Below are positions 7,995 to 15,313 of a stretch of DNA of 64,000 nucleotides, one piece after another. The position numbers and the translations under genes were made by a program. The stretch's first letter is position 1; each line of letters begins with the position of its first letter. Under the pieces are notes generated by a model that did no database searches, was not told the origin of the DNA, and worked only from the letters and a program-made list of their open reading frames with translations. The stretch comes from Pontibacter harenae. Its GTDB lineage: Bacteria > Bacteroidota > Bacteroidia > Cytophagales > Hymenobacteraceae. The DNA lies in NCBI RefSeq assembly GCF_020907245.1, contig NZ_JAJJWH010000010.1:62001-126000 (forward strand). Direction: 5' to 3'.

Positions 7995-10241
7995 ATGAAT
8001 AAAAAAGTTTTTTGGCAGCCAATGGCAGTTCTGCTGGTAATGCTGCTTAGTATAGTAAGTGCACAGGGCCAAGTGCTAAAGCCTGCCACCTGGAGCTACG
8101 ATGTATCTAAAAAGCAGGTAAAGGTAGGCGAGGAGGTAGAGCTGATCTTTAACGTACGCATAGACAAGGACTGGTATCTGTACTCTTCTGACTTTGACCC
8201 AGACTTGGGGCCGATGGTGACAGAATTTAAATTTGCCAAGCATCCTTCTTATGAACTGGTGGGTAAAGTAAAACCTATCAACCCAAAGAAAAAGTACGAC
8301 GACCTGTGGGAGGGAGAATATACCTATTTTACAGGTACAGCGCAGTTTCGACAGAAGATAAAAGTGCTGCAGCCCAACCTGCAGGTAAAAGGCACTTACG
8401 AATACCAGGTGTGTACAGATGTAGACGGTCGTTGCATTCCTTTTGAGGATGACTTTGCTTTTACAAATGCGCAAGTAAAAGTAGATGCAGCAGCTCCAAC
8501 TACTACTGAATCACAGGTTAAAGATAGTCCTGCAGGAAACACACAACAGCCGCAGGCAAAGCCGAGACAGGAAGAGGCAAACAATAGCACTGTTAGCACT
8601 GCGCAGGAATCAGCTTTGGCGCAAACACCGTCGCTTGTGCCGCAGGAAGATACAGCCACCGCTTCAGCAGTTCCAACTAATGTGGATAACACTGGAGTAA
8701 ATAACGGTGGTGAGGCTGAAGCTGTTTTGACACCTTTTCCTGAAGTTGAAGATAATGCAGCAAGCATAGAATCTGGCAACCTTTGGACCTTTATGTTCTT
8801 TGCCTTTCTGTTTGGCTTGGGAGCCTTAATTACCCCCTGCGTATTCCCGATGATACCGATGACGGTGAGCTTCTTTACAGGCAGTAGCGCCAATCGTGGG
8901 CAAGCTGTCGGCAAAGCCTTATTATATGGCGTGTCAATTATAGTAATCTATACTTTAATAGGCACTATCGTAGCGCGTTTGTTCGGTGCCGATGGTGCTA
9001 ATTTTATCAGTACACACTGGTTCCCGAACCTGCTGTTCTTTGCGGTGTTCATCATTTTTGCCATGTCGTTCTTTGGCTTGTTCGAGATAACATTGCCAAG
9101 TTCGTTTTTAACAAAAGTAGATGCGCAGGCTGACCGCGGGGGAATTCTGGGCGTTTTCTTTATGGCCTTTACGTTGGTGTTGGTGTCTTTCTCCTGCACA
9201 GGTCCTATTGTCGGAAGCATACTGGTGGCCTCGGCTGGAGGTGAAGTTGTTCGCCCTATTGTAGGTATGTTCGGCTTTTCGATGGCTTTTGCCATGCCTT
9301 TTACCTTGTTTGCAGTTTTTCCTTCCTGGCTTAGCAGTTTGCCTAAATCAGGAGGCTGGCTGAATTCTGTAAAGGTAGTGCTGGGTTTTGTTGAATTGGC
9401 GCTGGCCCTTAAATTTTTAAGCATAGCCGATCAGGTATACCATTGGGGTATCCTGGACCGCGACATTTACCTGGCCCTCTGGATTGTGATTTTCACGCTG
9501 ATGGGCTTTTACCTGCTGGGTAAACTGAAGTTCTCGCACGACTCTGACCTACCTTATCTGAGTGTGCCGCGCCTTTTCCTGGCCATTGCTACTTTTTCAT
9601 TTGTGGTTTACCTGATACCAGGTTTATTTGGAGCTCCGCTTAAAGCACTGGCTGGTTACCTGCCGCCACAAACTACCCACGATTTTGACTTGAACAGCAT
9701 TATTCGCCAGAATGGCGGCGGTGGTGCCGTAACGAGTGCCGATAACCAACTGTGTGAGCAACCGAAATATGCAGACTTTCTGGAGCTGCCGCACGGCTTA
9801 AAAGGCTACTTTGATCTGGAGCAGGCCAAAAAATGCTCTGCGGAGCAAGGCAAACCCATTTTTATCGATTTCACAGGCCATGGCTGCGTAAACTGCCGCG
9901 AAATGGAAGCAAGGGTATGGTCTGATCCTGCGGTGCTGAAGCGCCTGCGCGAAGAGTATATTGTACTAGCTTTGTATGTAGATGATAAGACAGAGCTAGC
10001 TCAGAGCGAATGGTACACCAGCACCTACGATAACAAAGAGAAGAAGGCGCTCGGTAAAAAGTACGCTGATTACCAGATCACCAAGTTCAACGTAAATGCC
10101 CAGCCATATTATGTGCTGATGGATGCACAAGAGAACGTGCTGGTAAAGCCCATTGCCTATGACTTAAATGTAGAGAACTTTGTTAACTTTCTGGATGCTG
10201 GCGTAGCAGCTTATAAAGCTACACACGATAAAGCGTTGTAG
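7995..10241 (+). CDS. Protein-disulfide reductase, DsbD family
   Basis: Inner-membrane electron shuttle that carries reducing power from cytoplasmic thioredoxin to periplasmic thiols. It has the full three-part DsbD layout in 748 residues. A signal peptide (1-26) is followed by an immunoglobulin-like DsbD-N domain with Cys140 and Cys147. After a Gln/Thr/Ala-rich linker (about 160-255) comes an eight-helix membrane domain with Cys282 (TPCVFPMIPM) and Cys401 (SFSCTGPIVG), then a C-terminal thioredoxin-like domain with the CVNC active site at 631-634. It is monocistronic and ends before a long palindromic terminator. In this lineage it probably supports cytochrome maturation or metal resistance; partners are not in the window. 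Confidence 0.94.
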   Translation: MNKKVFWQPMAVLLVMLLSIVSAQGQVLKPATWSYDVSKKQVKVGEEVELIFNVRIDKDWYLYSSDFDPDLGPMVTEFKFAKHPSYELVGKVKPINPKKKYDDLWEGEYTYFTGTAQFRQKIKVLQPNLQVKGTYEYQVCTDVDGRCIPFEDDFAFTNAQVKVDAAAPTTTESQVKDSPAGNTQQPQAKPRQEEANNSTVSTAQESALAQTPSLVPQEDTATASAVPTNVDNTGVNNGGEAEAVLTPFPEVEDNAASIESGNLWTFMFFAFLFGLGALITPCVFPMIPMTVSFFTGSSANRGQAVGKALLYGVSIIVIYTLIGTIVARLFGADGANFISTHWFPNLLFFAVFIIFAMSFFGLFEITLPSSFLTKVDAQADRGGILGVFFMAFTLVLVSFSCTGPIVGSILVASAGGEVVRPIVGMFGFSMAFAMPFTLFAVFPSWLSSLPKSGGWLNSVKVVLGFVELALALKFLSIADQVYHWGILDRDIYLALWIVIFTLMGFYLLGKLKFSHDSDLPYLSVPRLFLAIATFSFVVYLIPGLFGAPLKALAGYLPPQTTHDFDLNSIIRQNGGGGAVTSADNQLCEQPKYADFLELPHGLKGYFDLEQAKKCSAEQGKPIFIDFTGHGCVNCREMEARVWSDPAVLKRLREEYIVLALYVDDKTELAQSEWYTSTYDNKEKKALGKKYADYQITKFNVNAQPYYVLMDAQENVLVKPIAYDLNVENFVNFLDAGVAAYKATHDKAL

Positions 10242-10261
10242 GTCGTAAGCCTTCCATATTC

Positions 10262-10301
10262 AAAGCAGCCCTGGCACAAACGTTTGTGCCAGGGCTGCTT
10301 T
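10262..10301. terminator. Perfect 40-bp palindrome, bidirectional terminator
   Basis: The two 20-nt halves (left half AAAGCAGCCCTGGCACAAAC) are exactly complementary with no unpaired loop bases. It lies 20 bp after the dsbD-like stop codon and would terminate transcription from either side. Confidence 0.7.
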
Positions 10302-10340
10302 ACTTCGTACCTACTATATTGAAGTCTTAGTTACTGGCGC

Positions 10341-10471
10341 GAATCTCCAGATTCATGACTTTTTATAGTGTGGTCTCTGCGACTCCACGGGCTCGGAAAG
10401 AATAGTGAAGGCTGCTCCGCTTACTCTTCCTCCTGCTAAAAGAAGATACCGCAAGTTGGAAACTTGCGGTA
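10341..10471. repeat. Cluster of short intergenic palindromes
   Basis: Two further small palindromes sit between the dsbD-like gene and sodA: GAATCTCCAGATTC at 10341-10354, and an 11-bp perfect stem with a 3-nt loop at 10447-10471 (TACCGCAAGTT, loop GGA). Neither is followed by a T-run, so these look like dispersed palindromic intergenic units rather than terminators. Confidence 0.45.
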
Positions 10472-10487
10472 GTGACATTACCTCAAC

Positions 10488-10520
10488 AAAAAAGCCCTAC
10501 CAGTACGGCAGGGCTTTTTA
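10488..10520 (-). terminator. Terminator of sodA
   Basis: Hairpin at 10492-10516 (AAGCCCT...AGGGCTT with further CC/GG pairs) with a T-run on the minus strand, 50 bp after the sodA stop codon. It is nearly identical to the terminator after clpB at 59911-59936. Confidence 0.75.
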
Positions 10521-10569
10521 TTTTCAGACATCAGAAAGTCTAATGCCTAATATTTAGCGTCTAAAAAGA

Positions 10570-11178
10570 CTACTTTGCTTCGTTGTAGCGACGCGTTACT
10601 TCTTCCCAGTTTACTACGTTCCAGAAAGCGCTGATGTAATCAGGACGACGGTTCTGGTAGTTCAGGTAGTAAGCGTGCTCCCATACGTCTAAGCCAAGGA
10701 TTGGCTGACCACCGCAACCTTCTGCAAACGGCATCAGCGTGCTGTCCTGGTTAGGAGTAGAGCAAACTTCCAGCTTGCCGTCTTTTACGCAAAGCCATGC
10801 CCAGCCTGAGCCGAAACGAGTAGCCGCAGCCGCGTTGAATTTCTCTTTAAACTGATCGAATGAACCGAAAGCAGAGTTAATTGCATCGGCTAACTCGCCA
10901 GATGGCTGACCGCCACCGTTTGGAGAAAGGATAGTCCAGAACAGGTTGTGGTTGTAGTAACCACCGCCGTTGTTGCGAACCGCCTTGTTGTCGGCTGGTA
11001 TGCTGGTCAGGATTTCTTCGATTGATTTGCCTTCCAGGTCAGTACCCTGAATAGCGTTGTTCAGGTTTGTGGTATAAGCCTGATGGTGTTTTGTATGGTG
11101 GATTTCCATGGTGCGCGCATCAATGTGCGGCTCCAAAGCGTCGTAAGCGTAAGGTAGTTCCGGAAGTTCGAAAGCCAT
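10570..11178 (-). CDS. sodA: Superoxide dismutase, Mn type
   Basis: Converts superoxide to O2 and H2O2 in the cytosol. 202 residues, a normal single-domain length. Metal ligands are His27, His77, Asp164 ([11 protein letters not shown]) and His168. The manganese-type signature is visible: '[13 protein letters not shown]' around His77 and Gln144 in '[11 protein letters not shown]', where Fe enzymes have other residues at these positions. No signal peptide. The gene has its own promoter-like element inside the end of tadA and its own terminator, so it is probably transcribed alone. Cambialistic metal use cannot be excluded from sequence. Confidence 0.95.
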   Translation of the reverse strand: MAFELPELPYAYDALEPHIDARTMEIHHTKHHQAYTTNLNNAIQGTDLEGKSIEEILTSIPADNKAVRNNGGGYYNHNLFWTILSPNGGGQPSGELADAINSAFGSFDQFKEKFNAAAATRFGSGWAWLCVKDGKLEVCSTPNQDSTLMPFAEGCGGQPILGLDVWEHAYYLNYQNRRPDYISAFWNVVNWEEVTRRYNEAK

Positions 11179-11245
11179 AGTTTTTATAGTTTATGTGTGA
11201 AAAATGTTTGTATATACAATTGTTATTAAATTGTACGTTTCCCTT

Positions 11246-11275
11246 CAAAGTTAGTTAATTTCTTTTACCTGCAAA
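11246..11275 (-). promoter_or_regulatory. sodA promoter
   Basis: On the minus strand TTTG (11275-11272), an 18-nt spacer and TAACTTTG (11253-11246) match the Bacteroidota -33/-7 pattern, about 70 bp before the sodA start. The -33 half lies within the last codons of tadA. Confidence 0.6.
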
Positions 11276-11710
11276 AAACGAAGCCATCAGATCCCCACAC
11301 TCCTGCGCCAGAATGCCGCTAACCATTTCTGTTTTAGGATGCAGCAGATTGCCTACGCGCCGATAGCCACGTTTCGGCTCCGAAGCACCGTATACCACCC
11401 GCTGTAGCTGCGCCCAATAACTGGCTCCTGCACACATCACGCAAGGTTCTAAGGTAACATAAAGGGTGCAGTCGTGCAGGTACTTATTGCCTAGGTATTC
11501 AGCAGCAGCCGTAAGAGCTAACATTTCAGCGTGGGCCGTTACGTCGTTCAGCTTCTCGGTTTGGTTATAGGCTTTAGCGATAATGCGGTTATTGGAAACT
11601 ACTACAGCTCCGATCGGGATTTCGCCTTCCTCAAAAGCATAGGTGGCCTGGCGGTAAGCCTCCTGCATAAAATGATCGTCGCTGTAAATGGATAAAAAGC
11701 TTGTAGCCAT
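11255..11710 (-). CDS. tadA: tRNA-specific adenosine deaminase-like nucleoside deaminase
   Basis: Zinc-dependent deaminase, most likely forming inosine at the wobble position of tRNA-Arg(ACG). With the ATG at 11710 it is 151 residues; a longer reading from TTG at 11749 adds 13 residues without family similarity and is not preferred. The catalytic motif HAE (His60, Glu62) and PCxxC zinc ligands (Cys90, Cys93) are intact, and 'GEIPIGAVVV' and the C-terminal 'GILAQECGDLMASFFAGKR' are typical. Guanine or cytosine deaminases share the fold, but the overall length and PCVMCAGA motif favour TadA. sodA follows on the same strand. Confidence 0.88.
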   Translation of the reverse strand: MATSFLSIYSDDHFMQEAYRQATYAFEEGEIPIGAVVVSNNRIIAKAYNQTEKLNDVTAHAEMLALTAAAEYLGNKYLHDCTLYVTLEPCVMCAGASYWAQLQRVVYGASEPKRGYRRVGNLLHPKTEMVSGILAQECGDLMASFFAGKRN

Positions 11711-11811
11711 AGGTGTTGTTTGGATAATGGATTTCTGGACAAAAGACAAAGGGCTTTATTAGTTTCTGTTTTAAGACTGATGCGCCTTATCTTTTGCCAC
11801 ACCCGAAGGTA

Positions 11812-11842
11812 TAAAAAAAAGCCCCTCCAGAAAAGGAGAGGC
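11812..11842 (-). terminator. Terminator of the blaI-M56 operon
   Basis: Hairpin GCCCCTCC...GGAGAGGC at 11821-11842 (one mismatch) followed on the minus strand by eight T residues, about 40 bp after the M56-TonB stop codon. Confidence 0.7.
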
Positions 11843-11880
11843 TTGTAAAGTAAGCTGGCAACTTGCAGAATCGTTCTATT

Positions 11881-13260
11881 TTATTTTACTTTACTTACGC
11901 CATAACCTACAACCACTATATCACTTGCCACATATACTGGCTGTTTCGGGGCCTGAGCAGAAAGCTGGCCAGTTATACTTTCCAGGTCAGGTTTTGCGGA
12001 TTCACTGATCTCTTTGTCCTCTCCTTTAATCAAAAAGTTAACCGTGAAAAGATATGTTGACGGAATAGCTTTGCCATTCTGAAGAGCTGGTTCCCAGGCA
12101 GGCATTTTGTTTAAAGTTGTAATTACAGCCTGTTCCAGTACCTGCCCAGGAGCCTGTACTGTTTTATAATTTCCAAGCTTTCCCTTTTCATCAACAGTCG
12201 CCTGAATGACAACATACCCTACAATTTTGTCTGCCTGAGCCTCTTTAGGATACCGCATGTTCCTGCCCATAAATTTAAGCATCTCTTTTTCACCACCAGG
12301 GAATTCTGGTGTTTTTATAGCTTGCTCTGAGGGAAAACCCTTTACAGTAATCTCTTGTAAATCGTTTGGCTCTTCAGCTAAAGAGTCGCAGGAGAATACG
12401 AAAAGGAGGCAGGCCAGCAGCGGCAAAGCAGCTATTTTTCTGGCGAAGGAGGTGTGGTGTTTCTGTGTCTGAATCATTTTCATACGTTTTAAAGTGAGAG
12501 ATTTATTGAAGTAGTTACCTATGGCAAATTCCATTTTTAGACACACTTGTTTTGCCAGCAGGTGTGCGTAAGCTTGCCTGTCTGCTTGTCGGAGCACCTG
12601 GGCATCGGCTATAAACTCGTGGGTGCTAATTAGCGCTTTCTTGTAGAGTAGCAGGAGTGGGTTAAACCAGAATACAATTTGCAGTAGCTCCAGGAACAAC
12701 ATATCGAAGCTGTGACCTTGCCGCACGTGCACCGCCTCGTGTTGCAGCACCTGCTCCCGCTCTGCCTGGTTTAGTGGCTGGCTATTGTTCCAGAAAATGT
12801 AGTTCAGAAAAGAGAAAGTAGAAAACCTGCCATTTGTGTTGATCAAGCTAATGCCGTTCCAGCGTGTTATTTCAGTTTGGTGCTGGCGGATAAACTGGTA
12901 AAGGCCGTACAACTGGTGGAGGAACCTATAGATGAAGAAGCAGCAGCCGATAGCATAAACCATAAGTACTATGTTTGGCCAACTTATACCTCGGCTAATC
13001 TCTGCTGCATCTTCTGCCGAAGCATAAATCACAAATGGGGCAAGCTGAGATACTATAGGCTGAAAAGACGCTGCCGTTTGCTGCGGCAGTAACGGAAGCT
13101 GTAGCAAGGGAAGCAGAAAAGAAATAGCCACAGCTGCCAGCAAGTAAAAGCGGTTGTACTGGAAGGATGTCTCCTTTCTTAGTGCCACCAGGTATAAGAG
13201 GTAGAAGGCGGCCAGGCAAACGCCAGATTCCAGCAGGTACTGAGGTAGGTTGCTATTCAT
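11881..13260 (-). CDS. M56 (BlaR1-type) metallopeptidase with C-terminal TonB domain
   Basis: Membrane sensor-protease of the BlaR1/MecR1 class. Four hydrophobic segments lie in about the first 300 residues, with the zinc motif HEAVH at 174-178 ('HEAVHVRQGHSFDMLFLELL') on the cytoplasmic face. Residues about 340-420 form a TonB-C domain ('PEFPGGEKEMLKFMGRNMRYPKEAQ...GYVVIQATVDEKGKL'). The penicillin-binding sensor of true BlaR1 is absent, so the signal is not beta-lactam by sequence. Its ATG overlaps the end of the blaI-like gene by 8 bp, showing a translationally coupled pair in which the protease probably inactivates the repressor. Confidence 0.9.
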   Translation of the reverse strand: MNSNLPQYLLESGVCLAAFYLLYLVALRKETSFQYNRFYLLAAVAISFLLPLLQLPLLPQQTAASFQPIVSQLAPFVIYASAEDAAEISRGISWPNIVLMVYAIGCCFFIYRFLHQLYGLYQFIRQHQTEITRWNGISLINTNGRFSTFSFLNYIFWNNSQPLNQAEREQVLQHEAVHVRQGHSFDMLFLELLQIVFWFNPLLLLYKKALISTHEFIADAQVLRQADRQAYAHLLAKQVCLKMEFAIGNYFNKSLTLKRMKMIQTQKHHTSFARKIAALPLLACLLFVFSCDSLAEEPNDLQEITVKGFPSEQAIKTPEFPGGEKEMLKFMGRNMRYPKEAQADKIVGYVVIQATVDEKGKLGNYKTVQAPGQVLEQAVITTLNKMPAWEPALQNGKAIPSTYLFTVNFLIKGEDKEISESAKPDLESITGQLSAQAPKQPVYVASDIVVVGYGVSKVK

Positions 13261-13630
13261 TTCCTTCTCTTTTAGGTTCTTGTTTTATATGCTGCAGTAC
13301 TTCTTCCAATTCCTTCACATCCAGGTCGTCTTCGTGGGCAAAAAAAGAAACCATTCTTTTGAAGGAGCCTCCGAAGTAGCCATTCAGGAAGTTCTTCATA
13401 AAGAAGCGCTGGTACTCTTTCTTCTGCACCAGTGGGTAATACTCGTGTGTTTTACCATAAGCTTTGTAAGAAACAAAGCCCTTTTTCTCCAATGTTCTGA
13501 TAATAGTGGAAACGGTATTATAAGCAGGTTTAGGTTCTGGGAACTGCTCCAGCACGTCTTTTACAAAGCCCTGCTTAATATCCCACAGTATCTGCATTAA
13601 CTGCTCCTCAGCCTTGGTTAGTTCTTTCAT
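13253..13630 (-). CDS. BlaI/MecI/CopY family transcriptional repressor
   Basis: 125-residue winged-helix repressor. The N-terminal 'LTKAEEQLMQILWDIKQGFVKDVLEQF' and the recognition region 'YNTVSTIIRTLEKKGFVSY' are the family hallmarks, and the C-terminal helices (about 75-120) form the dimer arm normally cut by the partner protease. It heads a two-gene operon with the M56-TonB gene (8-bp overlap). Two 16-bp palindromes just upstream are its likely operators, implying autoregulation. Targets elsewhere in the genome are unknown. It has no link to antibiotic resistance in this context beyond family name. Confidence 0.92.
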   Translation of the reverse strand: MKELTKAEEQLMQILWDIKQGFVKDVLEQFPEPKPAYNTVSTIIRTLEKKGFVSYKAYGKTHEYYPLVQKKEYQRFFMKNFLNGYFGGSFKRMVSFFAHEDDLDVKELEEVLQHIKQEPKREGNE

Positions 13631-13664
13631 GTTGTAGTAGTTGCGAAGCTTTAAATGAAGACAT

Positions 13665-13700
13665 AACTATTTTTATAGTTATACAACTATTTACGTAGTT
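13665..13700 (-). promoter_or_regulatory. Tandem BlaI-type operators
   Basis: Two 16-bp palindromes of the form AACTA-N6-TAGTT lie at 13665-13680 and 13685-13700 with centres 20 bp apart (about two helical turns), 35-70 bp before the blaI start. The second is embedded in a longer ACAACT...AGTTGT symmetry. Spacing and position fit cooperative binding of repressor dimers. Confidence 0.65.
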
Positions 13701-13725
13701 AAGTTGTCCTCTTTTTGAGAAGACA

Positions 13726-13759
13726 CAAAAAAAAGCCCCTCCAGCAATGGAGAGGCTTT
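13726..13759 (-). terminator. Terminator of the 13783-14331 gene
   Basis: Hairpin AGCCCCTCC...GGAGAGGCT with a run of eight T on the minus strand, 24 bp after the stop codon. It closely resembles the terminator at 11812-11842. Confidence 0.7.
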
Positions 13760-13782
13760 AGAAACTATAGGTACTATTTAAT

Positions 13783-14331
13783 TTACATTTTAACAGAATC
13801 CATAATCTCGCGGGCAGTTGGTTGCCAGTCGTTCTTCATGGCAAAGGGCGCATGTAGCGTAAAAATCATCAGTTGATCGCCTTTAATGGTGTACTGAATG
13901 ATGCTATACTTCTGCACAGGCTTCAGCATGCTGTTTTTCTCGCCAGCCAGCGATGACACAAACTCAAACACAATAAATGGTTGACCCTTGATCTTAGTTA
14001 CCTCTTGGCGTATAAAATCAACTTTGGTGAATTTCTCCATGATAGAGGCTTTGTAAAACTCGCGTAACATATCCAGGTCGCCAGCGCCAAACATGGAGCG
14101 CTTCTGTGTAACGCTAAAGTCTATCTGACCACTTGGGGCAGTATAAACGGCTAAGGGCTTGGTGGTGGCAGGATAGGAGCGGGCTATCATGTCGTCCGTC
14201 ATAGGCGTAAAGTCCTGTGGCAGCGACACACTAATCTCTTTGCTGATCTGGGTTTTCTTCAGTTTCGGCTGGGCAAAGGCTACACCCGCCAGTAAAATAA
14301 TCGCTAAAAAAGCTAAATATCGCATGTTCAT
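13783..14331 (-). CDS. Exported hypothetical protein (PsbP/DcrB-like character)
   Basis: 182-residue protein with a clear signal peptide (MNMRYLAFLAIILLAGVAFAQ). The mature part has a pattern like the DUF1795/PsbP-type fold: 'EISVSLPQDFTPM', then 'YTAPSGQIDFSVTQKR', 'IKGQPFIVFEFVSSL' and 'YTIKGDQLMIFTLHAP', ending in a short helix. This resemblance is by eye only. No partners are adjacent; it is convergent with nothing and divergent from the 14512 gene. Function unknown, periplasmic or surface location inferred. Confidence 0.65.
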   Translation of the reverse strand: MNMRYLAFLAIILLAGVAFAQPKLKKTQISKEISVSLPQDFTPMTDDMIARSYPATTKPLAVYTAPSGQIDFSVTQKRSMFGAGDLDMLREFYKASIMEKFTKVDFIRQEVTKIKGQPFIVFEFVSSLAGEKNSMLKPVQKYSIIQYTIKGDQLMIFTLHAPFAMKNDWQPTAREIMDSVKM

Positions 14332-14511
14332 ATGTTTCAGTAGGCAAAGCTAAAAATTCTTGGGGAAATGATGGTATTAGCTTACAACCGCAATTACTCT
14401 GCCAAAACCCTAAACGGAAAAAGATAGTGCCGTATTATGCAAAATATCTTCTGTTATGTTTACCTGTTATAATTGGGAAGCGTAAGAAAGCACAAAACAA
14501 AAGATAAAACG

Positions 14512-14964
14512 ATGCTTGAAAATATCATAAATAATGTAAAAGGGCAGCTTACAGGTGAGCTGCAGAATAAGTTTAACTTACAGCCAGACACAGCCAACAA
14601 ATCTGTTGACCTGGCAAAAGACAACCTGGCGAATGGCTTGAAAAATCAGGCAAGCAGCGGTGACTTCGGCGGTATCATGGATATTCTGAAAGGAAACAAG
14701 GGTGCTACTGAACATGCAGGAGTTAACAGCATCATCGGCAATTATGTACATGACTTAACCACAAAGTTAGGTGTGCCTGAATCTGTGGCGAAGCAGGTGG
14801 GGCCATATGTTATCACGTTTCTGATGCAAAAGCTTACTGGTAAAGTAAACTCCGAAGGCATGGGGCAGTCTGACATAATGGGAATGCTTGGCGGCGGATT
14901 AGGCGGAGGCCTAAAAGACAAACTGCCGAAAGGCCTTGGCGATAAACTGGGCGGTTTGTTTTAA
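14512..14964 (+). CDS. DUF937/YidB-like small helical protein
   Basis: 150 residues from the ATG at 14512; an upstream in-frame start at 14473 would add a basic 13-residue leader that does not look conserved. The sequence is helical with repeated 'VDLAKDNLANGLKNQ' and 'VAKQVGPYVITFLMQKLTGK' segments and ends in a Gly-rich tail (GMLGGGLGGGLKDKL...GDKLGGLF). Gly-rich C-termini and this helix pattern are typical of DUF937/YidB-type proteins of unknown function. It has no signal peptide. The gene is divergently oriented from the exported protein upstream. Confidence 0.65.
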   Translation: MLENIINNVKGQLTGELQNKFNLQPDTANKSVDLAKDNLANGLKNQASSGDFGGIMDILKGNKGATEHAGVNSIIGNYVHDLTTKLGVPESVAKQVGPYVITFLMQKLTGKVNSEGMGQSDIMGMLGGGLGGGLKDKLPKGLGDKLGGLF

Positions 14965-15061
14965 TAAGTGTAAAGAGACACAGGTAGCATGACGCACGAC
15001 TTTGATTTGAAGTAATATACTGAAAGACCCGAGTCGGCAATATATGTACTTTAACCACTGC

Positions 15062-15197
15062 CGTTGTTGTGCGTTTTCACCAACAACCGCTAGTGGCTAT
15101 GAGTGCCGAGACTGCCTTTAGTAGAACTTGCAATATAAAAGAGGTTCCTGTTGGCTTCTGCTGCAGATTTAGTTGTTAGTGAAAGCACACAACAACG
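15062..15197. repeat. 136-bp imperfect palindromic element (MITE- or RNA-like)
   Basis: Two 26-nt arms (15062-15087 and 15172-15197) are complementary at 23 of 26 positions and enclose about 84 bp. It lies between the DUF937-like gene and the terminator of the permease-peptidase gene. It has no coding capacity. The long terminal arms without a poly-T tail suggest a miniature inverted-repeat element or structured RNA rather than a terminator. Confidence 0.5.
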
Positions 15198-15229
15198 ACG
15201 ATAGATCAAGCTCTGCCAGACCATAATCT

Positions 15230-15268
15230 TAAAAAGAAGCCCCTGCTATTGGCAGGGGCTCTTATTTT
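15230..15268 (-). terminator. Terminator of the ABC permease-M1 gene
   Basis: 9-bp perfect stem AGCCCCTGC...GCAGGGGCT at 15238-15260 followed on the minus strand by a T-rich stretch, about 50 bp after the stop codon at 15314. Confidence 0.7.
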
Positions 15269-15313
15269 GGAGTGCCAACTGTAGCATCTCCTCACAAACA
15301 ACTATACTGTATT

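Noticed and set aside
11711..11749. Longer N-terminus for TadA from a TTG codon
   Set aside because: The extra 13 residues are not family-like and the downstream ATG gives a standard length. The same reasoning was applied to aspS, nuoA, nuoK, the ABC ATPase, the GT22-like gene, the DUF6929-like gene and the CarboxypepD_reg gene.
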